This document shows positions 12,861 to 18,903 of a DNA stretch of 27,592 nt, in pieces; the first letter of the stretch is position 1, and the number at the start of each line of letters is the position of its first letter. Location of the stretch: the NCBI GenBank assembly GCA_045636705.1, contig JAZTYA010000031.1, positions 1 through 27,592 of the forward strand. The letters run 5' to 3'. The stretch is from SFWF01 sp045636705. Its GTDB lineage: Bacteria; Bacillota; Clostridia; Oscillospirales; Acutalibacteraceae. The notes below the pieces were generated by a model. It did no database searches, was not told the DNA's origin, and saw only the letters and a list, made by a program, of their open reading frames with translations. Position numbers and translations under genes: made by a program.

Positions 12861-12885
12861 ACTGTACTAATCGAACTAGTACAGT
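12861..12885. promoter_or_regulatory. GntR/YtrA-type operator
   Basis: Perfect inverted repeat: ACTGTACTA (12861-12869), 7-nt spacer, TAGTACAGT (12877-12885). It lies just downstream of the -10 box of the GntR operon and in the spacer of the divergent promoter. Position and symmetry fit autorepression by the YtrA-like regulator encoded directly downstream. Confidence 0.8.
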
Positions 12886-12919
12886 TAATACGATTTTTGT
12901 TTAAGGAAGGTATTTGCAG

Positions 12920-13294
12920 TTGATAACAATAGATTATAAAAGCAATCTGCCAATAAACGACCAAATAGTAAACGGTATAACAAGGCTTTGCGCTTTAAAC
13001 GTATTAAAGCCGCATGATAAACTGCCTTCGGTCAGAAACTTTGCTCTTTCCTTAGGGGTTAACCCAAATACCGTTCAACGCGCCTACTCTATTTTAGAGC
13101 AAAAGGGAATAATCTATTCTGTTTCGGGTAAAGGCTCATTTATATCGGAAGGGGCTAGTATTATTGTTTCTCTAAAAAATGAGGCTAAAGAAGAATTTAA
13201 GCGCGTTTTAAGGGAAACCATGTCTGTTGGCGTGTCAAAGGAAGAACTACTTAACATAATTAATGAAATTTCTGAAAACGGAGGTAATGAATAA
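12920..13294 (+). CDS. GntR-family regulator, YtrA subfamily
   Basis: 124 residues from the TTG at 12920, giving MITIDYKSNLPINDQI, the usual beginning of this subfamily; AAGGAAGG at 12903-12910 is nine bases upstream. A TTG at 12914 is the alternative. The winged helix-turn-helix is typical (KLPSVRNFALSLGVNPNTVQ, then YSILEQKGIIYSVSGKGSF). A short helical C-terminal tail replaces the large effector domain of other GntR proteins, which defines the YtrA group. These repress their own ABC operon and respond to cell-envelope-active compounds in known cases. It overlaps the ATPase gene by one base. Confidence 0.92.
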   Translation: MITIDYKSNLPINDQIVNGITRLCALNVLKPHDKLPSVRNFALSLGVNPNTVQRAYSILEQKGIIYSVSGKGSFISEGASIIVSLKNEAKEEFKRVLRETMSVGVSKEELLNIINEISENGGNE

Positions 13295-14193
13295 TGATAG
13301 AAGCTGTAAACTTGACCAAAAAGTTTGGCGACTTTAAAGCGGTTGACAATATGAACTTCAGGTTTGAGGACGGAGCAATATATGGTCTTGTCGGTTCAAA
13401 CGGTTCGGGAAAATCAACCCTGCTTCGCCTGTTAGCAGGTGTCTATTATCCTGACGAAGGCACAGTTGCCGCTGACAGTTATAGTATATGGAACAATCCG
13501 ACACAAAAATCGGAAATATTCTTTTTATCCGATGACCCTTATTTTTTCAAGGGCGCTACTGTAAGCGAAATGGTAAAATTCTACGAGGGAATGTATCCAA
13601 GCTTTGATAGTTCCCGTTTTGAATATTTGTCCTCGGTTTTCCCAATAAGCACGGTTATGCGAATAGACAATATGTCAAAGGGAATGAGGCGGCAAGCGGC
13701 CTTAATGTTAGCCTTGTCGGTAAGGCCGAAATATTTGCTTTTGGACGAAGCCTTTGACGGACTTGACCCCGTAATGCGCGCCGTACTCAAAGCAATTTTA
13801 ATTGACGGTATGTCAAATGGAAATATGACCGCTATAATCTCTTCGCACAATCTTCGTGAGCTTGAAGACCTTTGCGACCACGTGGCCTTAATTCACAACG
13901 GCAGAATGCTTTACTGTGACAATCTTGAAAGCTTGCAAGGCTCTCTTCACAAGGTTCAGGCGGCATATAAAACCTTGCCTACAAGGGAAACCTTTTCAAA
14001 TATTGATATTTTAAAAGCCAACAAAACAGGCTCGATAATGCAACTTGTAGTTAGAGGAGACAAGAAAGAAATCTCAGAAGAGATAGAAAAAACCGAGCCT
14101 ATCTTCTTTGAAATAATCACACCTAGTTTAGAAGAGATATTTATATACGAAATGGAGGTCGAAGGCTATGATATTAAAAACATCCTCGGGTAA
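13294..14193 (+). CDS. ABC transporter ATP-binding protein
   Basis: 299 residues; the ATG at 13294 overlaps the GntR stop (TAATG) and has GAGGT upstream. Walker A GSNGSGKST at about residues 34-42, signature MSKGMRRQ in the SKGMR form common to YtrB/BcrA-like exporters, Walker B YLLLDEAFDGLD, and H-loop His in SSHNLRELED. The C-terminal third is an extension typical of drug-export type ATPases. It energises the permease encoded next, overlapping by 26 bases. The substrate is unknown; the YtrA context suggests an envelope-stress or antimicrobial-related exporter. Confidence 0.93.
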   Translation: MIEAVNLTKKFGDFKAVDNMNFRFEDGAIYGLVGSNGSGKSTLLRLLAGVYYPDEGTVAADSYSIWNNPTQKSEIFFLSDDPYFFKGATVSEMVKFYEGMYPSFDSSRFEYLSSVFPISTVMRIDNMSKGMRRQAALMLALSVRPKYLLLDEAFDGLDPVMRAVLKAILIDGMSNGNMTAIISSHNLRELEDLCDHVALIHNGRMLYCDNLESLQGSLHKVQAAYKTLPTRETFSNIDILKANKTGSIMQLVVRGDKKEISEEIEKTEPIFFEIITPSLEEIFIYEMEVEGYDIKNILG

Positions 14194-15946
14194 ACTAAAT
14201 CCCACAAAAAGTTTGTTTTTACACTTTTTAAAGAAACAAACACCTATATCCTTGCTTGTGACGGCTTTTTCCTTGCTTATTTGTCCGGGCGCTTTAATCA
14301 GTCAGCTTGTTCAGTCGTATGAATATACCTATGACGCTGAAATAAGACAAGAACTAATTAACGATTCGGTAAATTACACCTTGTTTCCTGTGGCAATAGC
14401 CGGACTTTTAATAGTATTCCTTCTTTTAATGGATTTTAGATTTTTATATTCTAAAAGAGCAGGGGATATGTATTACACACTTCCCACAACCCGAAACGAG
14501 ATGCTGTTTGGCGGCTTTGCTTCGGCATTTATAGGCGGCATATTCTCGCTTACTGTCGGCATGGCTTCGCTAGTGCTCATAAACCTTTTACCCTTGTGGA
14601 AGGGCGTAGCGGTTATAGAGTTTTTAAAAATCTATTCACTATCGGTTTTCTTCCTTTTGTTTTTGTCGGCATTTAGTCTAATCTTTATAGTAGCAGGCGG
14701 AAGAGAATTTGATGCTATTATCTCTCTTATCGGCGTTTCGGCAGGAGTACCTGCTGTCTATCTTATCGCAAACTATATGTATCACACCTTTGCTTATGGT
14801 GTGCCTTTAAGCGGAGATTATGAGCTTATTTACACCTCTCCCTTTATTTATGTCGGTGCAAAACTCTTAACACACATTTTAAACATAAATGTAGATGAAA
14901 GAGAGCTTGCCGAAATTTCAAAGATGCTTAAACTAAATTGGTTTTCCTTCCTTTCGGTTAGCATTTTAACAATTGTTTGCTTCTTTGTCGTAGTAAAACT
15001 CTTTAAGGTTCGCAGAAGTGAATCGGCAGAGCAGGGCTATTCCTTTAAGTTTATGCCGTCTGTTCTTTTGGGACTTTGCGCAGTTGTTGGTGGTTTCGCA
15101 ATAGGATTTATGCTATCGGCAGGTTCGCCATTTACCTCTCTTCTTTTCTGGCTCTTCTACGGAATAGGCGCTCTGCTTTGCGGCGTTGCCTTTGAAGCGG
15201 TTCATACAAGAGGATTTAAGACGGTAAAGTCGGCATTAGCGAAAGGCGGCATAGCCATAGCAATTTCGATAGCAATAATGGCTTCATCAGGTGTTTTGGG
15301 CGCAAAGGAAATATATTATATCCCGGAAGAAAACGAAATTGAAAATGTAATCGTAGGCGGCAATATAACCTTTACCGAAAACTTTGATGAGGCAACAAAT
15401 CTTCATGAAGCAGTCTTAAAGGAATATGATAAATACGGCGGAACAAAGTCTGAATGGAGTCTTTTAGGAGAGTATTATACAGTTGAGAGCAAACCGAATT
15501 CTGACTTTGCTTATCAAATGGGCCGAATTTCCTTTGAGTATCAGCTTAAAAACGGTAAAGTAGTTTTAAGAGAATATCCGATTTGGGATATTGACTACAA
15601 TGAAATTAAAAGGGAACTATACGACCTTTTAGCAAGTGATGAGGCTAAAACCGGCTACTATAGGAAACTTAACTTAATGCAAGAAAACGGTGAAATATTC
15701 GCAGACTTTAACAGAAACGATAATGAGTTTTATAGCGGAATCCTAACATTCGATTCTGCAAAGCTTATTATAGATACCTATATGGAAGAATTAAGAACGG
15801 CAGACCTTACAATTTTTGAAGAAAACTGCAGACATATTAACTTCTCAAGTGAGTCTGGTGAATGGACTACCTTGCGCATTCCCTATAGCTTTACAAAAAC
15901 TGTAGATTTGATATCATCTGTTTTAGAAATCGAAGAAAATTATTAA
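14168..15946 (+). CDS. ABC transporter permease with large extracytoplasmic domain
   Basis: 592 residues, ATG at 14168 inside the end of the ATPase gene. The first 375 residues or so contain about eight to nine hydrophobic segments in the style of ABC-2 permeases (an N-terminal amphipathic LFLHFLKKQTPISLLV, then repeated membrane helices). From about residue 385 the protein becomes hydrophilic and acidic, with no further membrane segment, forming a domain of some 200 residues after the last helix. This layout is seen in permeases of YtrA-regulated operons. It presumably forms the export channel with the preceding ATPase. The operon ends at the terminator at 15953. Confidence 0.85.
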   Translation: MILKTSSGKLNPTKSLFLHFLKKQTPISLLVTAFSLLICPGALISQLVQSYEYTYDAEIRQELINDSVNYTLFPVAIAGLLIVFLLLMDFRFLYSKRAGDMYYTLPTTRNEMLFGGFASAFIGGIFSLTVGMASLVLINLLPLWKGVAVIEFLKIYSLSVFFLLFLSAFSLIFIVAGGREFDAIISLIGVSAGVPAVYLIANYMYHTFAYGVPLSGDYELIYTSPFIYVGAKLLTHILNINVDERELAEISKMLKLNWFSFLSVSILTIVCFFVVVKLFKVRRSESAEQGYSFKFMPSVLLGLCAVVGGFAIGFMLSAGSPFTSLLFWLFYGIGALLCGVAFEAVHTRGFKTVKSALAKGGIAIAISIAIMASSGVLGAKEIYYIPEENEIENVIVGGNITFTENFDEATNLHEAVLKEYDKYGGTKSEWSLLGEYYTVESKPNSDFAYQMGRISFEYQLKNGKVVLREYPIWDIDYNEIKRELYDLLASDEAKTGYYRKLNLMQENGEIFADFNRNDNEFYSGILTFDSAKLIIDTYMEELRTADLTIFEENCRHINFSSESGEWTTLRIPYSFTKTVDLISSVLEIEENY

Positions 15947-15952
15947 ACGTTT

Positions 15953-15982
15953 GGGACTGTCATTGACAGTCCCTTGTTTTTC
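15953..15982 (+). terminator. Terminator overlapping a promoter
   Basis: GGGACTGTC (15953-15961), loop ATT, GACAGTCCC (15965-15973) and a T-rich run. The right arm supplies the TTGACA of the next promoter. Confidence 0.85.
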
Positions 15983-15991
15983 TTATATAAT
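15963..15991 (+). promoter_or_regulatory. Sigma-A promoter of bioY
   Basis: TTGACA at 15963-15968 (inside the preceding terminator hairpin), a 17-nt spacer and TATAAT at 15986-15991. Transcription would start near 15998, at or beside the ribosome site of bioY. Confidence 0.75.
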
Positions 15992-15996
15992 TTATT

Positions 15997-16533
15997 TTGG
16001 TGATAGTTATTAATAATATAAAAAACATTGCTTTTTCGGCTCTTTTTACAGCGCTTATGGTAGCGCTCTCTTTAGTCTATATACCATTAGCGGTTCCAAT
16101 AACCCTTCAAACCTTTGCGGTATTTTTAAGTCTGCTTATTTTAGGTGCTAAATGGGGCTCTTTTTCGGTTGCAACATACATACTGTTGGGCCTTGTGGGA
16201 CTTCCTGTCTTTTCGGGGTTCCGTTCGGGGCTCACAGCGCTTTTAAGTCCAACGGGTGGTTTTCTTTTAGGACTTTTATTAATCTGTTTAACCTACGCTG
16301 CTTTGGATAAAATTTTAAAGGGCAAATATAAGAAGATAAGCCTTTTGGCAGGACTTTTTGTTTGCTATTTATCTGGCAGTTTATGGTATATGTTTTTTTC
16401 GGGTGAAGGTTCTTTTTGGCCGGTTGTTTCGGTCTGTGTGGTTCCGTTTATCATACCCGACCTAATCAAACTAATCGGTGCTTGCCTTTTAGCAAAACGA
16501 ATAGAAAAAATAAAAATCGGTACGGTTTCTTAG
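15997..16533 (+). CDS. bioY: BioY, biotin transporter substrate-binding subunit
   Basis: 178 residues in the longest form. Six hydrophobic helices, with the BioY signature PITLQTFAVFLSLLILGAKWG near residues 33-53, LGLVGLPVFSG and LLSPTGGFLLG in the middle, and PFIIPDLIKL near the end. It is the membrane S-component of an ECF-type biotin importer, which needs the shared EcfAAT module encoded elsewhere; no ecf gene is in the window. The start is uncertain: TTG 15997 and GTG 16000 coincide with the predicted transcription start, whereas GGTGAT (15999-16004) is spaced as elsewhere in this genome for an ATT at 16009. No BirA-like operator was seen. Confidence 0.93.
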   Translation: MVIVINNIKNIAFSALFTALMVALSLVYIPLAVPITLQTFAVFLSLLILGAKWGSFSVATYILLGLVGLPVFSGFRSGLTALLSPTGGFLLGLLLICLTYAALDKILKGKYKKISLLAGLFVCYLSGSLWYMFFSGEGSFWPVVSVCVVPFIIPDLIKLIGACLLAKRIEKIKIGTVS

Positions 16534-16546
16534 CCGTACCGATTTT
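16512..16546 (+). terminator. Rho-independent terminator overlapping the end of bioY
   Basis: AAAATCGGTACGG pairs with CCGTACCGATTTTT. The left arm lies in the last codons of bioY and the stop TAG falls in the loop. A compact arrangement with no 3' untranslated region. Confidence 0.88.
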
Positions 16547-16592
16547 TGCTTTAAAGAGGTCAGATGTGCTTTAGCAAACACGAATAATTTAA

Positions 16593-16730
16593 TTAGCAGC
16601 AGCCACAATTATTCTCGCAACCGCAACCGCAACCGTTACCGGTATTGCCTACGCCGTTACCACCACAGCAGAAAAGTAATACCAAGATTATGATAATCCA
16701 AGAGCAGTTGTTTCCAAAACCGTTACACAT
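16593..16730 (-). CDS. Small Cys/Gly-rich membrane-anchored peptide
   Basis: 45 residues, starting MCNGFGNNCSW and ending GCGCGCENNCGCC. The ATG at 16730 has a perfect AAAGGAGG ten bases upstream, which makes translation very likely despite the small size. Ten of 45 residues are Cys: two before a single hydrophobic segment (residues 11-22, WIIIILVLLFCC) and six in the C-terminal GCGCGC/CGCC tail, with a Cys pair at the membrane edge. Similar short Cys-rich proteins occur in clostridia with no firm function; metal binding, disulfide cross-linking or a spore or surface role are possibilities. A leader hairpin (about 16754-16787, 8-bp arms) precedes it. Divergent from ctsR. Confidence 0.75.
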   Translation of the reverse strand: MCNGFGNNCSWIIIILVLLFCCGGNGVGNTGNGCGCGCENNCGCC

Positions 16731-16859
16731 TTTGTTTGCCTCCTTTCGTCTTTAAGGTTGATTTTGAAGATTTGCTTCGTCAACCTTCATCACATACTAT
16801 GATTTTTAAAGGCCCTGTGTTACTTAAAATTTTTGATGTTTTAAAAGATAAAATTCGCT

Positions 16860-16876
16860 ATTGACTTTTCCTGACT
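16860..16876 (-). promoter_or_regulatory. Second, weaker CtsR box over the -35 region
   Basis: On the minus strand it reads AGTCAGGAAAAGTCAAT, matching the CtsR heptad direct-repeat consensus (RGTCAAANANRGTCAAA) at 14 of 17 positions. It covers the -35 box of the clp operon promoter. Confidence 0.6.
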
Positions 16877-16888
16877 TTTAGGTATAAT
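16861..16888 (+). promoter_or_regulatory. Sigma-A promoter of the clp operon
   Basis: TTGACT at 16861-16866, a 16-nt spacer and TATAAT at 16883-16888, flanked by CtsR boxes on both sides. Confidence 0.85.
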
Positions 16889-16897
16889 AAGATTAAA

Positions 16898-16914
16898 GGT
16901 AAAAGAAAGTCAAA
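16898..16914 (+). promoter_or_regulatory. CtsR operator
   Basis: GGTAAAAGAAAGTCAAA matches the CtsR consensus RGTCAAANANRGTCAAA at all positions but one. It lies ten bases after the -10 box, so bound CtsR would block transcription of ctsR-mcsA-mcsB-clpC. Confidence 0.9.
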
Positions 16915-16934
16915 CTCTCAAAGGAGGATTTCAA

Positions 16935-17393
16935 GTGAGAATAAGTGATATCATAACAAAACGAATATTTGAACTTTTAGAAGAGTCTGAAATGAACTCT
17001 GCCGAAATTCAGCGCAATGAATTTGCCTCAATGATGGGCTGCGCTCCGAGCCAGATAAATTACGTGTTATCCTCACGATTTACCCCTGAACAGGGATATA
17101 TAATCGAAAGCCGCAGAGGTGGCGGAGGCTATATAAGAATAAGCCGTGTATCCCTTAATAATTCGGCAAAACTTATGCATATAATTAACTCTATAGGCGA
17201 CCGAATTGACTCTATCGGCGCTAGAGTAATCCTTGAAAACTGCGTAGTTTCGGGACTTATTGATGAAAAGTCTGCCGAACTGATAGCCTCGGCGCTTTCT
17301 AATACCGCGCTTTATTACGTGCCGGTTTCGGCTCGTGAATATGTAAGAGCATCAATAATTAAGCAGATGCTTTTAACCGTTGTTAACTTCTAA
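16935..17393 (+). CDS. ctsR: CtsR, repressor of class III heat-shock genes
   Basis: 152 residues, the family's normal length. GTG start at 16935 with AAAGGAGG upstream. The N-terminal winged helix-turn-helix contains NEFASMMGCAPSQINYVLSS and the hallmark glycine-rich wing RRGGGGYIRI at about residues 56-65, the thermosensing loop in Bacillus. The helical C-terminal part mediates dimerisation and contact with McsB. It represses this operon through the boxes at 16898-16914 and 16860-16876, and is first in the order ctsR-mcsA-mcsB-clpC. Confidence 0.97.
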   Translation: MRISDIITKRIFELLEESEMNSAEIQRNEFASMMGCAPSQINYVLSSRFTPEQGYIIESRRGGGGYIRISRVSLNNSAKLMHIINSIGDRIDSIGARVILENCVVSGLIDEKSAELIASALSNTALYYVPVSAREYVRASIIKQMLLTVVNF

Positions 17394-17408
17394 AAAGGAG
17401 ATAAGAAA

Positions 17409-17900
17409 ATGCTTTGTGAAAAATGCGGAAAAAATACCGCTACAACCCATATTAAAACCGTAATAAACGGCAAGGTAACCGAAATGAGTCTTTGTGGATA
17501 TTGTTCTGCAAAGGAAGGTTATACAGATTTTCATAAAGGCTCACTATCGGCTCTTTTATCATCAATGCTCGCAACAGGTGTACAAAACGCAGGCAAAATT
17601 CAGTCGGGTCGTTGCAGCTTTTGCGGCGCAACCTTTGCGCAGATAGCCGAAAGTGGCAAGGTAGGATGCGCAAACTGTTATAAAGATTTCAAAAATGAAC
17701 TTTTGCCATATTTTAAACGAATTCACGGAAGCGTTCAGCATAGCGGCAAAAATCCCATAAGCGTAAAGCTTGCGACAACAAGTGCTAAGCCTACAATACA
17801 AGAACTAAAGATTCGTTTAGCCGAGCTTGTAGCCTTGGAAAAGTTTGAAGAAGCGGCAGTTTTGCGCGATAAAATCAAGGAAGAGGAGGGCAAAAAATAA
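17409..17900 (+). CDS. mcsA: McsA, activator of the McsB arginine kinase
   Basis: 163 residues, ATG with AAAAGGAG upstream, 15 bases after ctsR. Two treble-clef-like zinc sites are visible: CEKC (residues 3-6) with CGYC (about 29-32), and CSFC with CANC in the middle, eight cysteines in all. The C-terminus is a UVR motif (IQELKIRLAELVALEKFEEA, then AVLRDKI). McsA binds and activates McsB and links it to ClpC. It overlaps mcsB by one base (TAATG), indicating coupled translation. Confidence 0.96.
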   Translation: MLCEKCGKNTATTHIKTVINGKVTEMSLCGYCSAKEGYTDFHKGSLSALLSSMLATGVQNAGKIQSGRCSFCGATFAQIAESGKVGCANCYKDFKNELLPYFKRIHGSVQHSGKNPISVKLATTSAKPTIQELKIRLAELVALEKFEEAAVLRDKIKEEEGKK

Positions 17901-18892
17901 TGTCTTGTTGGTATAAAGACGGCCTTAACGAAACCGATATAGTCGTAAGCTCAAGGGTGCGACTTGCCAGAAATTTGTCCGATTTGCCCTTTTCCTTTAA
18001 AATGACAAAGGAAATGCTTAGCACCCTTAAAAGCAGGGTGAAGGATGCCGTGTCAGAGCTTAGCATTCCCTTAAAATTTATCGAAATGGACGACGTTCCG
18101 AAGCTTGAAATTGATGCTATGGTAGAGCGTCACGTAATAAGCCCCGACTTTGCTAAAAACGCGGAAGGTAGAGCTATCGCCATTTCGGACGATGAGTCTA
18201 TAAGCATTATGATAGGGGAAGAGGACCATTTAAGAATTCAGGTTATAAGCGGAGGCCTTTCCTTAAAAGAAGCCTATGAAACGGCAGATAAAATCGATAC
18301 AGAACTAAACGCACGCCTTAATTTTGCCTTTGATTCTGAACTGGGTTTTCTTACTGAATGTCCTACAAATATAGGAACTGGTCTTAGAGCCTCTATAATG
18401 CTTCATTTGCCCTTGCTTGAGCGCTTAGGCGAGATGAGCAGCATATATGATGCGGTTGCAAAAATCGGTCTTACCATTCGCGGCACCTACGGAGAAGGAA
18501 GCGGATGCTTAGCATCACTTTATCAGGTTTCAAATCAAATAACCTTAGGAATTAGTGAAACCGCCGCAATAGAAAATCTTACGGCTATTGCCGAAAGAAT
18601 TGTTGAAAGAGAGAAAAACTGTCGCGAAATGGCAGAAAGAATTGAAATAGAGGATTCGGTAATGCGTGCTTACGGAATTCTCAAAAACGCTCGAATTTTA
18701 ACAAGCGAAGAATTTATGAAACTCATTTCAAGGATTAAATTAGGGCTATCAATGGGCATAATTGAAACAGATATAAGTCCCATAAGTCTTTTAGTAGAGG
18801 CCGGCCCTGCTATGATTATGAGAAAATACGGCTCTATGACACCGAGAGAACGTGATGAAACAAGAGCTAAAATGATACGTGAAATACTCTAA
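17900..18892 (+). CDS. mcsB: McsB, protein-arginine kinase
   Basis: 330 residues, typical length being about 350. Phosphagen-kinase fold: VVSSRVRLARNLSDLPF (residues 15-31) in the N-terminal ATP-binding region, the catalytic ECPTNIGTGLRAS loop at about residues 153-165 with its conserved Cys, and RGTYGEGS further on. It phosphorylates arginine residues on misfolded proteins and on CtsR, making them substrates for ClpC-ClpP. The C-terminus is slightly shorter than in Bacillus. Start codon overlaps mcsA; clpC follows after 11 bases. Confidence 0.96.
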   Translation: MSCWYKDGLNETDIVVSSRVRLARNLSDLPFSFKMTKEMLSTLKSRVKDAVSELSIPLKFIEMDDVPKLEIDAMVERHVISPDFAKNAEGRAIAISDDESISIMIGEEDHLRIQVISGGLSLKEAYETADKIDTELNARLNFAFDSELGFLTECPTNIGTGLRASIMLHLPLLERLGEMSSIYDAVAKIGLTIRGTYGEGSGCLASLYQVSNQITLGISETAAIENLTAIAERIVEREKNCREMAERIEIEDSVMRAYGILKNARILTSEEFMKLISRIKLGLSMGIIETDISPISLLVEAGPAMIMRKYGSMTPRERDETRAKMIREIL

Positions 18893-18903
18893 GGAGGATT
18901 TAG

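Noticed and set aside
15950..16015. Riboswitch or BirA operator before bioY
   Set aside because: The gap after the terminator is too short for a riboswitch, and no TTGTTAAC-type inverted repeat is present.
16741..16800. Terminator in the leader of the Cys-rich peptide gene
   Set aside because: The 8-bp hairpin near 16754-16787 has no T run on either strand; it is noted as leader structure only.
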